From Xylanimicrobium pachnodae JCM 13526 = NBRC 107786 (GTDB lineage: Bacteria > Actinomycetota > Actinomycetes > Actinomycetales > Cellulomonadaceae), in assembly GCA_001592145.1 (NCBI GenBank), contig BCWJ01000004.1, forward strand, positions 124,001-188,000: a stretch of DNA of 64,000 nucleotides, in the 5' to 3' direction. Positions within the stretch are counted from its first letter, which is position 1. Each line of letters begins with the position of its first letter. Position numbers and translations under genes: made by a program. The notes below the pieces were generated by a model. The model saw nothing but the letters and a program-made list of their open reading frames with translations, was not told the DNA's origin and did no database searches. Shown one piece after another: positions 44,552 through 55,089 of this stretch.

Positions 44552-45564
44552 CACAGCAGGCCCCGGTCGACCGCGGCGGGGTCGGACTGCGCGGTCACGC
44601 TGCCGTGCGGCACGTGGGCGGGCAGCACGCTGTCGACCCAGCCGTCGTCCGCCTGCGCCGGGTACGCACCCAGCACCTTGAGCGCGTCTCCCGCCGCCAG
44701 GAGGTCCGTCAGCAGGCCCTGCGCGTCGCGGTCCCAGGGGGCGGCGTCGAACGTCACCACGAACACGTACTGGTTGGCGCGCGCCTTGAGCGGCCGCTCC
44801 ACGAGCGACGTCATGTTGATCCCCCGCCCCCCGAACGCCGCGGTCACCCGGGCCAGGACGCCGGGGCCGGTGACCGCGGGGGTCACGGCCAGCATGGTGC
44901 GCCACAGCCGGCGGGCGGCGGCACCGTGCGCGTCGTCCCGGGCGGCGTCGTCGCGGACGGCCCGGAGCAGTCCCGGCGCGTCGTCGCGGCGGGCGAGCAC
45001 CAGGAACCGGGTGCGCGCGCCGCCGAAGTCCTCCACGCCCTGCGCGAGCGTCTCCAGCCCGTACAGGTCACCGCACACGCGCGGCCCGAACGCGACCTGC
45101 ACGTGCGTCACGTCGCGACACGCCGCCCCGTTCGACGACGCCGGGACGGGGCGCAGGCCCCGCTCGGTGACGAACCGGGTCACCTGGGCCAGGCCGTGCG
45201 GGTGTGCGGTGGCCTCGGTGAGGGTGCCGTGGCCGGGACGCACGAACGCGTCGAAGGAGATCGGCAGCACCACCTCGTCGATCGCCACCACGTCCCGCGA
45301 ACCGAGCAGCGCGTCGAGGGACGGCACCACGTAGCCCTCGACCGAGCTCTCCACGGCCACCACCCCGCGGGCGGCCGTGCCCGCGGCGACGGCATCGTGC
45401 ACCTGCCCCACCGACTCCAGGGCCCAGGCCGCGAGCGGGGCCCGACGGGCAGCGCGGCCCGCCCACGTGAGCACCGCCTGGTGGGTGAACGTGCCCTCCG
45501 GGCCCAGGTACGCCACGGCGGCGTCGGGCGCACCGTCCGGGACGACGCCGGGGTGCCCGGTCAC
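44548..45564 (-). CDS. pheA: prephenate dehydratase
   Basis: 338 residues from GTG 45564, chosen because the open frame beyond runs inside the neighbouring gene and the preceding stop codon overlaps (GTGA). YLGPEGTFTHQAV, the ESSVEGYV block (usually ENSxEG) and the catalytic TRF in ARTRFLVLARRD are present; the C-terminal ACT domain GPGVLARVTAAFGGRGINMTSL senses phenylalanine. Produces phenylpyruvate from prephenate. Confidence 0.93.
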   Translation of the reverse strand: MTGHPGVVPDGAPDAAVAYLGPEGTFTHQAVLTWAGRAARRAPLAAWALESVGQVHDAVAAGTAARGVVAVESSVEGYVVPSLDALLGSRDVVAIDEVVLPISFDAFVRPGHGTLTEATAHPHGLAQVTRFVTERGLRPVPASSNGAACRDVTHVQVAFGPRVCGDLYGLETLAQGVEDFGGARTRFLVLARRDDAPGLLRAVRDDAARDDAHGAAARRLWRTMLAVTPAVTGPGVLARVTAAFGGRGINMTSLVERPLKARANQYVFVVTFDAAPWDRDAQGLLTDLLAAGDALKVLGAYPAQADDGWVDSVLPAHVPHGSVTAQSDPAAVDRGLLW

Positions 45565-46472
45565 GAACCCGCCCAGCGCGGTGCGAGCGCGACCGGCCCC
45601 GGGCGGAAGTCCTCGCCGGGCAGCACCGCCAGCGTGCGGTGCGCGATCGACCGGGCGTCGAGCTGCGCCGTCAGCTGGTCGAGCACCTCGACGTGCGGGC
45701 ACAGGAACGACGTGAAGAACACGTGCGGTCCCAGCGTCGAGGGGTGCGAGCGCAGGTGGCGCAGGTCGATCCCGGCATCGGCGATCACGGCCAGCGTGGG
45801 CTGAAGCGACCCGCGATGGTCGTCGTACGGGCCGAACGCGAACCACACCTGCGCGGGTCCGGTGAACCGGGGCCACGTGTCCCGCGACTCGACGAGCCCG
45901 TACCAGACGGGCGGCAGCTCACCGAGGCGTTCGGATCCCGCGAGCTCGACCAGCCCGGCAGGCACCCGCGGGCGTTCGACCACCAGAGAGCCGTCGGGCC
46001 CGGCGATCGCCACCCGCTCGGCGACAGGGGTGCGCGCGGGGACCAGGCGCGGGCTCACCCCGAGCGTGCGCAGCACGTCCCGGCAGTCGCGCAGCCCCGC
46101 CTCGTCGATGACGACGGCGCCACCGGTCGCCTCCGGGTGCCCGACCCACGCCCACTGCGTCCGCACCGCCGTCGCCGCCGTGACCATGAGCGCCGGGTCG
46201 CCCGCGAGCAGCGCCTCCTCCAGCGCGGGCGCGGGCTGCTCCGGATGGCCCAGGTGGACCACCGCCGCAAGGTCGGCGATGCTCGCCACCGTCGCCAGGG
46301 TGTCGGTGGACGTGCCCAGGTCGAGCAGCTCGAGCGCAGGCGTGAGCCGGGACCGCCCCGGCACGTCGCGGTGCTGTGCGAGAGCCTCCGGCTCGACGAG
46401 ACCCGACCAGCCGCCCAGCTCGGCGGCCAGCGCGGCGTGCGCGGGGGACTCCCGCTCAGAACGGCCCAGCAT
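45561..46472 (-). CDS. prephenate-dehydratase-like protein with a C-terminal ACT domain
   Basis: 303 residues from ATG 46472, between the VanW gene (two bases upstream) and pheA (four-base overlap). The last 100 residues (VWFAFGPYDDHRGSLQPTLAVIADAGIDLRH-) read as an ACT domain like that of pheA. The N-terminal 190 residues have the size and alternating pattern of a periplasmic-binding-type PheA core but lack the GPEGTFT and TRF motifs needed for catalysis. It may be a regulatory partner or an inactive paralogue; this is inference. Confidence 0.65.
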   Translation of the reverse strand: MLGRSERESPAHAALAAELGGWSGLVEPEALAQHRDVPGRSRLTPALELLDLGTSTDTLATVASIADLAAVVHLGHPEQPAPALEEALLAGDPALMVTAATAVRTQWAWVGHPEATGGAVVIDEAGLRDCRDVLRTLGVSPRLVPARTPVAERVAIAGPDGSLVVERPRVPAGLVELAGSERLGELPPVWYGLVESRDTWPRFTGPAQVWFAFGPYDDHRGSLQPTLAVIADAGIDLRHLRSHPSTLGPHVFFTSFLCPHVEVLDQLTAQLDARSIAHRTLAVLPGEDFRPGPVALAPRWAGS

Positions 46473-46474
46473 CG

Positions 46475-48955
46475 CTACTCCTCGGTGTTGGCCGGGGTGT
46501 CCGACGCGGGGGGCGTCGCGGCGTCGCACACCACGGGGTTGTCAGGGCGGTAGGTCCACGTCTTCGACTCGTCGATGACCAGCGTGTTCGAGGGGTCGAA
46601 CACCTTGCGCGTGTTGGTGATGGTGAACCCGTCCTCGCCGCCCGGATAGCTGGCACAGTCCGCGCCGGACCGGTGGATCGGCGACGTCGGGACCACGTTG
46701 CGGCGAGCGCCGGCCGTCGTCTCGACACGGAAGTACTTGGTGCTCCACAGCTGCACGTGGAGCTGCCCCCCGCCCACCCAGGCCTGCATGACGGCGCCGT
46801 AAGGAGAGTTGTTCTTGAACCGCATGTCCAGCGAGCCGACGAAGATCGTGGCCTCCCGGCCCGCGGGATACCGGGCGAAGTGCACCGAGTGCGGCCGGTG
46901 CTCCACGTCCTCGAACCCGGCGAAGAAGCCCACGTTGTAGGTGGTGGTGGCCATCTGGGACAGCCCGCCGCCCATGCCCTCGGTGTGCACGCCGTTGTTG
47001 ATCACGCCGGCGGCCTTGAACCCGTTGGAGGCGTCGATCGGGCTGAGGGCGTCGATGAGCGAGAACGTCTCCCCCGGCCGGATCAGCGTGCCGGTCACGA
47101 GCTCGGCGCCGCGGCGCAGGTTCTGGGTGCGGATCGTCTCGTTCGTCAGCGGCGTCGAGAACTCGGAGACCACCTCGGTCACGCCCAGCGCCTCCAGCGC
47201 GGCCCGGGACTGTTCCGGGTCCCGCTGGGTCAGCTCGACGGCGGCGGTGCGGTCCGTGCCGAGCGCAGCGGTCTGCACCGCGGCGCCGAGCCCGGCGGGA
47301 TCGATCGTGGTCCCCGGTTCACCGTCGACGATCACCGGCCGGCCGTCCTGGAACACGAAGTGCGCGTCTCGCGGGTTCGTCAGCAGGCCGGTGGTCCGGG
47401 CGACGACGTCGTCGACCAGGGCTGCGCCGTCGAACGCGATCTGCAGGCTGCCGTCCACCGGCTGGAACGAGGCGGCCGCCGCGAGCGCCGCGGCCGGCAG
47501 CTCGGCGTTCTGCCCGCCGACGCTCACGGTCACGGGTCCGGCCACGATCTGCTGGGCCTGCGCGAGCGCCGCGTCGGTCTGGGCCTGGGTGATCGTGGGC
47601 GCCACCGCCTCGGTGGGCAGCTCGATGGCACCGGACCGGACCAACCACTGGGAGCGGATCACGTCGCCGGCCGCCGCGGCGGACACGCTCGTGCCGTCGG
47701 CCGCGGGCGTGGACACGGCGGCGCCGTCGGTGAACCCGACCGTGCCGTCGACCGCGGGCACCTCGAGGCCCTCGGCCAGCGCGCCGACGGCGTCGTTGAA
47801 CGCCGCGCGGTCCGCGGTGATCACCGGCGCGGCGTCGTCGCCGCCGAACACGTGCTCCCACAGGCGCGCGGGCGCCACCGAGAACCCCGTGAGCTCCCGC
47901 ACCGTGGCCGCGGCGTCGAACGACAGCCCGGCGGCCGCCGGGTCCAGCGTGGTGTGCGCCTCCCCCGCGGTCACGGCGATGGGTTCACGCGCCTTGGGAC
48001 CCAGTGCGTCGGTCAGTGCCTGCGTCGCGTCGTCGCTCGACATGCCGCCGACGTCGACGCCGGCGACGTGGGTGCCGGGTGCCACCTTGTCCGCGTACAG
48101 CGCCTGCGCCCCGGTGTACAGGCCCGCCACCACGACGACGACGCCGGCCGTGGCCAGCAGCACCCGGGGTGCACGGCTGGGCTGCCCGTCACCGACCAGT
48201 CCGTCCAGCGGGCCCGCGCCCGAGGGGCTCGACGCCGGCGGTGCCACCACGCCCAGCGGAACCCGGGGCGGCACGCCCCGCGCGGACGAGGCGGGGAGCG
48301 CCGCCACGGGCACGGGCTCGGTCAGGGCGAGCTCGGGGGTCGCGGCGGCCCGCGGCGTCGGCGGGGCGTCCGCCCGGGGTGCGCGGTCGGAGGCCAAGGC
48401 GAACCGGGGGACGAACGCGGGCTCGGGGTCCGCGGCCTTCGCGGCCGGTGGTGTGCCCGGCTCGGGCGCGGCGTCAAGATCGGGCGCGGCGTCAGGATCG
48501 GGCACCGCCTCGGCCCCCGCCGGGGCCTGCGCCTCCGGGTTCGCGTCGGCGTCGGGCGTCGTGTCCGGCACGCTCGACGCCTCGGGCTCCTGGTGCGGCG
48601 CCGGCGGGGAGACCTCCTGCACCGGCATGGGCTCCGCGAGCTCCGGGCCGGAGGCGGGTTCGGGCTGGTCGCCCGGGGACGCCGCAGGCCGAGGTGCCGC
48701 GACGTGTCCGATCACGATCGGCAGCGCCTGGGTGGGCGCCCCCTGGGTGGCACGCACCCCCGTGGGCCTCGGAGGTCGCTCGTAGGCGCGCACCGGCGGC
48801 GTGTACGGAGCCTCGTCGCCGTCGGATGCCGGCGGGGCGGACTGGGGTGCGGGCGCGCTGTCGGAGCCGGGCGCGCTGCCCGACTCGGGCGCGCCGCCGG
48901 GCTCGGGCATGCTGTCGGGCTCGGGCGCGGGGTCGCGCTCGGTCGAGTGGCCCAT
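46475..48955 (-). CDS. VanW-family protein with long disordered cytoplasmic region
   Basis: 826 residues. Residues 1-262 are Pro/Glu/Ala-rich and probably disordered; one membrane helix lies at about 264-284; two peptidoglycan-binding-like domains of the VanW-associated type follow (THVAGVDVGGMSSDDATQAL and a second copy), and the VanW domain is at about 600-745 (LIRPGETFSLIDALSPID, VHTEGMGGGLSQMATTTYNVGFFAG, FKNNSPYGAVMQ). Extracellular cell-wall role expected; VanW itself has no settled biochemical function. The C-tail is Thr/Pro-rich. Direct repeats encode DPDAAPDLDAAPEP. Confidence 0.85.
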   Translation of the reverse strand: MGHSTERDPAPEPDSMPEPGGAPESGSAPGSDSAPAPQSAPPASDGDEAPYTPPVRAYERPPRPTGVRATQGAPTQALPIVIGHVAAPRPAASPGDQPEPASGPELAEPMPVQEVSPPAPHQEPEASSVPDTTPDADANPEAQAPAGAEAVPDPDAAPDLDAAPEPGTPPAAKAADPEPAFVPRFALASDRAPRADAPPTPRAAATPELALTEPVPVAALPASSARGVPPRVPLGVVAPPASSPSGAGPLDGLVGDGQPSRAPRVLLATAGVVVVVAGLYTGAQALYADKVAPGTHVAGVDVGGMSSDDATQALTDALGPKAREPIAVTAGEAHTTLDPAAAGLSFDAAATVRELTGFSVAPARLWEHVFGGDDAAPVITADRAAFNDAVGALAEGLEVPAVDGTVGFTDGAAVSTPAADGTSVSAAAAGDVIRSQWLVRSGAIELPTEAVAPTITQAQTDAALAQAQQIVAGPVTVSVGGQNAELPAAALAAAASFQPVDGSLQIAFDGAALVDDVVARTTGLLTNPRDAHFVFQDGRPVIVDGEPGTTIDPAGLGAAVQTAALGTDRTAAVELTQRDPEQSRAALEALGVTEVVSEFSTPLTNETIRTQNLRRGAELVTGTLIRPGETFSLIDALSPIDASNGFKAAGVINNGVHTEGMGGGLSQMATTTYNVGFFAGFEDVEHRPHSVHFARYPAGREATIFVGSLDMRFKNNSPYGAVMQAWVGGGQLHVQLWSTKYFRVETTAGARRNVVPTSPIHRSGADCASYPGGEDGFTITNTRKVFDPSNTLVIDESKTWTYRPDNPVVCDAATPPASDTPANTEE

Positions 48956-49146
48956 CGATGTAACCCTCCGTGCGGGTCGCGGGTGGCGGCCGCGCCGGGT
49001 GGCGGCCGCGCGACGTCGTGCGAGCAGATGCTCCGGGCGTACCACCGCCTCGAAACCTCTCGAATCCTACGCGGCGGGCCTGCCGCGTGAACCGACCCGG
49101 GCGCCTGCGGACGTGGAGGTTCGGAGAAGGTCGGCGACTCCCCGCG

Positions 49147-49656
49147 TCAGCGCCGTGCGAACCAGCGGCGGGGCAGGAACGCCACCACGCCCAGCACCGC
49201 GACGCCGCCCCAGCTCCAGACGACGCTCGCCTGCGCGAACCGGATCGTCGCCCCCGGGTCGACCATGAGCACGTCGCCACCCGATGCCGTCAGCGACAGC
49301 ACCTCGACGGCGATGATCCAGCCCGCCGCCACGCCGGCCAGCGTCGCGAGCCCCGCCCACGCGCGGCACAGCACGGCGGTCGAGGCCGTGAGCGCGAGCG
49401 CGAGCACGAGCCCCGCGGGCAGGCCGTTCCAGACCGTGCGGTGCGTGGCCGTGCCGACCGCCGCCACGAGCAGCCCCAGGACCAGCGCGAGGAGCACGCG
49501 CAGCACGAGGCCGAGACGGGTCGGCGTGGGCGCCACCTGCCCCACCTGCTCGGCGCCGACGTCGGCGGGCTCCTGCAGGTCCGGGTCGCCCGCGCCTGGT
49601 GCGCCGTGGACCGGCTCGCCGGGGGCGGGTTCGGAGGTCGGGTACGGGTCGCTCAC
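49147..49656 (-). CDS. small membrane protein (DUF6113-like)
   Basis: 169 residues from GTG 49656, overlapping the mshB stop by four bases. A 40-residue Pro/Glu-rich N-terminus is followed by four hydrophobic helices and a basic end (RRWFARR). In mycobacteria a similar small membrane protein (Rv1171) follows mshB. No function known. Confidence 0.75.
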   Translation of the reverse strand: MSDPYPTSEPAPGEPVHGAPGAGDPDLQEPADVGAEQVGQVAPTPTRLGLVLRVLLALVLGLLVAAVGTATHRTVWNGLPAGLVLALALTASTAVLCRAWAGLATLAGVAAGWIIAVEVLSLTASGGDVLMVDPGATIRFAQASVVWSWGGVAVLGVVAFLPRRWFARR

Positions 49657-50675
49657 CGGGCCGAGCCTACCGAGCCGGGACCGCGGTCACCGCGGACGAC
49701 CACCTGGTACGTCTCGACGGGCTCGATGGGCGCCAGGACGCCGTGGGACAGCGCATACCAGCCGAGCGGTCCGCCCTGCCGGTACCGCAGCGCCGTCGCA
49801 TGCTGGATCTGCGTGGCGTGCGCCCGCATCGCGGTGACGACGGCGTCCAGCACGGGAGCCACGGCAACCTCGACCAGGTCGCCCCGGGCCGCCACCGCCG
49901 CGAGCACGTCGTCATCGCGCGCGAGGGCGGGCAGAGGGTCCTGCGCGGCGGGCAACGTCAGGCCGGCGGCACTCACGAGCGCGCACGCGCCGGGGTCGGC
50001 GGCCAGCCAGGACCGACCGGCCCGCAGGTCGCCCGCGCGGGCGACGCGCAGCCACAGGTCGGTGGACCAGGGCGACGCCTCACCGTCGACGGGGACCCAC
50101 GTGGGGTCCGCCGCGAGCGCGACGGCACGCGCTGCGACCTGGTGCGCGCGCACGTGGTCGGGATGCCCGTACCCGCCCCCGGCCTCATAGGTGGCGACGA
50201 CGTCGGGCCGCGTCGCACGGATCACGTGCGCGAGCCGGGCGGCGGCGGCGTCGAGCGGGACGAACGAGAACCCGCTCGCGACGGACGGGTCGGGCCCGGC
50301 CACACCGGGCGCGACCCAGACCATGCCGGAGTCCTCGTACCGCGCGGGGTGGGGGTCGCCGGGGCTCCCGGCCTCGTCGAGGAAGACCTGCCCTACCCCG
50401 AGGGCACGGGTGGCCGCCGCGAGCTCACCGGTGCGGTGCGCGGCGAGCGCCGGCCCGTCCCCTTCCAGGGCGCGCATGCCCTGCGACGTCGTCCCGGGCA
50501 GCGCGAGCACCTCGCCGCGCTCCCCGCGCGTGCAGGTCACCACGAGCGCCGGGACGCCCGCCGCGCCGCACGTCGCGAGCAGCGCCCCGGTCGCGAGGGT
50601 CTCGTCGTCGGGGTGCGCGTGCACCGCGAGCACTCCCCCGGGCAGCGACCCGGGCCGGGGCCGCCACCCGGGCAC
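49653..50675 (-). CDS. mshB: MshB-type PIG-L deacetylase (mycothiol pathway)
   Basis: About 340 residues from GTG 50675, eight bases after typA. The zinc site is HAHPDDETLATG (His, Asp, Asp) and GGGYGHPDHVRAH (His). Deacetylates GlcNAc-inositol to GlcN-inositol, or a related amide; the mycothiol-conjugate amidase Mca is the alternative, but length and context fit MshB. Its presence indicates an actinobacterial thiol system. It ends in the start of the small membrane gene. Confidence 0.88.
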   Translation of the reverse strand: MPGWRPRPGSLPGGVLAVHAHPDDETLATGALLATCGAAGVPALVVTCTRGERGEVLALPGTTSQGMRALEGDGPALAAHRTGELAAATRALGVGQVFLDEAGSPGDPHPARYEDSGMVWVAPGVAGPDPSVASGFSFVPLDAAAARLAHVIRATRPDVVATYEAGGGYGHPDHVRAHQVAARAVALAADPTWVPVDGEASPWSTDLWLRVARAGDLRAGRSWLAADPGACALVSAAGLTLPAAQDPLPALARDDDVLAAVAARGDLVEVAVAPVLDAVVTAMRAHATQIQHATALRYRQGGPLGWYALSHGVLAPIEPVETYQVVVRGDRGPGSVGSAR

Positions 50676-50683
50676 GGGAACCG

Positions 50684-52603
<1,920 letters not shown>

Positions 52604-52657
52604 CTAGGGTCTCGATTCCTTGGGGTGGATACCGCGTGAGGTTTCCGCGCACGCAGC

Positions 52658-52698
52658 GGGCGGCCCCATTCTACTCGTGAGCAGAGATGGGGCCGCCC
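52658..52698 (-). terminator. terminator of the peptide ABC operon
   Basis: 12-bp perfect stem gggcggccccat/atggggccgccc with a 17-base loop, between the ATPase stop (52721) and the typA start. No U-run. Confidence 0.7.
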
Positions 52699-52720
52699 AG
52701 GGTCCGGCGGGTGCCGCGGG

Positions 52721-54418
52721 TCAGCGCGCGGCGGCCAGCAGCCGGTCACGCTCCTCGCGGCGCACCTTCTGCTCGGCCGGGTCCGGGACGGGCACCGCCG
52801 AGATCAGCCGGCGCGTGTACTCCTCGCGCGGGTGGCGCAGGATCTGCTCGCGCGGGCCCACCTCGACCAGGTCGCCGCGGCTCATGACCGCGATGCGCGA
52901 GCTGAGGATCTCCACGACGGCCAGGTCGTGCGAGATGAACAGGCACGCGAAGCCGTACTCCTCCTGCAGCTCCTGGAACATGCGCAGCACGCGCGCCTGC
53001 ACCGACACGTCGAGCGCCGAGGTGGGCTCGTCCGCGATGAGCAGCTTGGGCGACAGGGCGAGCGCCCGGGCGATGCCGACGCGCTGGCGCTGCCCGCCGG
53101 ACAGCTCGTGGGGGTAGCGGTTGCGCATCGCGCGGGGCAGGTTCACCTGGTCGAGCAGGGCCTCGACGCGCCGGTTCAGCTCGGCACCCTCGGCCACCTT
53201 GTGCAGCTTGAGCGGCTCCCCGATCGACTCGCCGATGGGCAGGCGCGGGTTCAGCGAGGAACCCGGGTCCTGGAACACGATGGCGACGTCCTGGCGCACG
53301 GCGCGCAGGTCCTTCGGCGTGATGCCGGCCAGCTCGACGCCGTTCACGCGCAGCGACCCGTCGGCCACGGGAAGCAGGCCGACCGCGGCGCGGCCCACCG
53401 TCGTCTTCCCCGAGCCGGACTCCCCGACCAGGCCCACGACCTCGCCCTTGGCGATGTGCAGGTTCAGGCCCTTGATCGCCCGGAACGCGGGCACCCGGCC
53501 GCGGGCCGGGTACTCGATGACCATGTTCTGCGCCTCGAGCGCCAGGTCGGTGGAGGCCGGGGACGATGCCGACGGGGCCTCGACGGGCTCGACCACCGAG
53601 GCCGCCGCCGTCATCGAGCCCAGGTGGGGCACCGCGTCGAGGAGCTGGCGCGTGTACGGGTGCTGCGGGTCGGCGAACAGCGTCGCGGCGGTGCCCTCCT
53701 CGACCACCCGGCCCTGGCGCATCACCATGACGCGGTCCGCCAGGTCGGCCACCACGCCCATGTCGTGCGTGATGAGGATGATCCCGGCGTCCACGCGGTG
53801 GCGCAGGTCGCGCATCAGCCCCAGGATCTCGGCCTGGACGGTGACGTCGAGCGCCGTCGTGGGCTCGTCCGCGATGAGCAGCTTCGGCTCGCACGCGAGC
53901 GCCTGCGCGATCATGACGCGCTGGCGCTGACCGCCGGAGAACTGGTGCGGGTACTTGTCGACGGACCGCTCGGGGTCGGGCAGGTCCACCATGCGCAACA
54001 GCTCGATCGCACGCTCGCGCGCCGCGGCCGGGGAGATGTCGAAGTGCACGCGCAGGGTCTCGATGATCTGGAACCCGACCGTGTAGACGGGGTTCAGCGC
54101 CGTCATCGGCTCCTGGAAGATGACCGAGACGTCCTTGCCGCGCACCGTCGAGAGCTGCTTGTGGCTCAGGCCCAGCAGCTCGCGGCCGGCCAGCGTGGCC
54201 GACCCGGTGGCGCGCCCGTTGGAGGGCAGCAGGCCGATCAGGGACATCGACGTCTGCGTCTTGCCCGAGCCGGACTCACCGACGATGGCGAGCACCTCGC
54301 CGGGGCGGACGTCGTAGGACACGTCCACGGCGGCGGGCAGCCACTCGCCGTCGACGAAGAACTCGACACCGAGGTCGCGGACCTCGAGGATCGGGGACCG
54401 TGCGTCGTCAGTAGCCAC
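52721..54418 (-). CDS. oligopeptide ABC transporter ATPase, OppD-OppF fusion
   Basis: 565 residues from GTG 54418 (AAGGAACACC upstream); the frame extends to 54475, but a divergent gene starts at 54474. Two complete NBDs: NBD1 Walker A GESGSGKTQTS, signature FSGGQRQRVMIAQ, Walker B LLIADEPTTALD; NBD2 Walker A GESGSGKTTVGR, signature LSGGQRQRVGIAR, with DEPTSALD. The joining linker (about residues 285-305) is Ser/Ala-rich. It serves the OppC, OppB and SBP genes encoded to its right; a divergent PH-domain gene interrupts the series. Confidence 0.93.
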   Translation of the reverse strand: MATDDARSPILEVRDLGVEFFVDGEWLPAAVDVSYDVRPGEVLAIVGESGSGKTQTSMSLIGLLPSNGRATGSATLAGRELLGLSHKQLSTVRGKDVSVIFQEPMTALNPVYTVGFQIIETLRVHFDISPAAARERAIELLRMVDLPDPERSVDKYPHQFSGGQRQRVMIAQALACEPKLLIADEPTTALDVTVQAEILGLMRDLRHRVDAGIILITHDMGVVADLADRVMVMRQGRVVEEGTAATLFADPQHPYTRQLLDAVPHLGSMTAAASVVEPVEAPSASSPASTDLALEAQNMVIEYPARGRVPAFRAIKGLNLHIAKGEVVGLVGESGSGKTTVGRAAVGLLPVADGSLRVNGVELAGITPKDLRAVRQDVAIVFQDPGSSLNPRLPIGESIGEPLKLHKVAEGAELNRRVEALLDQVNLPRAMRNRYPHELSGGQRQRVGIARALALSPKLLIADEPTSALDVSVQARVLRMFQELQEEYGFACLFISHDLAVVEILSSRIAVMSRGDLVEVGPREQILRHPREEYTRRLISAVPVPDPAEQKVRREERDRLLAAAR

Positions 54419-54473
54419 GATGGTGTTCCTTCCGTGGGGCCCGTCCGGTCGCAGGTTCTGCGACGATCGAGCC

Positions 54474-55085
54474 ATGGTGTCTGCGGAGGTGGTCGAGTAC
54501 AGGCCGCGGTTCGGCCGGGTTCTTGCGGGGGCGGTCGCCGTGGCGGGCGTCGCCGGGGTGGTCAGCGGCCTGGCGGCCGACTGGCGGGCGACCCTCCCCT
54601 ACGTGCCCCTGATGGCGCTCGTGGTGCTGTGGGTGTGGGCCGCGTACTGGCGGCCCGCCGTGATCGTGACGCCCGCCGGGGTGGAGCTGCGCAACATCTC
54701 GCGGACCGTCGAGCTGCCGTGGCCCACGATCGAGCGGGTCGAGACCAGGTTCGCCCTGACCCTGCACACGGCCTACGGCACCTACGCGGCGTGGGCCGCC
54801 CCCGCCTCCGGCCGCTCGCGGTCCATGGCCGCGGGCGGCGAGGCCGCCCGCGACCTGCCCGAGTCCACCTACCGGGCCGGCACCGTGGGTTCCGGTGACC
54901 TGCTGGTGAGCTCCTCGGGCCAGGCCGCCGCGATCGTGCGCTCCCGCTGGGAGGAGCTGCGCGACGCGGGACTGCTCGACGACCCCCGCGTGGAGCGGTC
55001 CCGCCCCACCGTGCGCTGGCACGTCGCCACCCTGGTGGCGCTGGCCGTGCTGGCGGTCGCCGCCGTCGTGGCGTTCACGGTCTAG
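54474..55085 (+). CDS. bacterial PH-domain membrane protein
   Basis: 203 residues from ATG 54474. Two N-terminal hydrophobic helices, a bacterial PH-like domain (VIVTPAGVELRNISRTVELPWPTIERVETRF) and a C-terminal helix. Function not known. It is on the opposite strand inside the peptide-transport series, splitting ATPase from permeases; the 55-base region to the ATPase start must hold both promoters or overlap them. Convergent with OppC by four bases. Confidence 0.75.
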   Translation: MVSAEVVEYRPRFGRVLAGAVAVAGVAGVVSGLAADWRATLPYVPLMALVVLWVWAAYWRPAVIVTPAGVELRNISRTVELPWPTIERVETRFALTLHTAYGTYAAWAAPASGRSRSMAAGGEAARDLPESTYRAGTVGSGDLLVSSSGQAAAIVRSRWEELRDAGLLDDPRVERSRPTVRWHVATLVALAVLAVAAVVAFTV

Positions 55086-55089
55086 CACG

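Noticed and set aside
46376-49090. 904-codon plus-strand open frame opposite the VanW gene
   Set aside because: Antisense shadow with Arg/Gly/His-rich, motif-free sequence; VanW motifs lie on the other strand.
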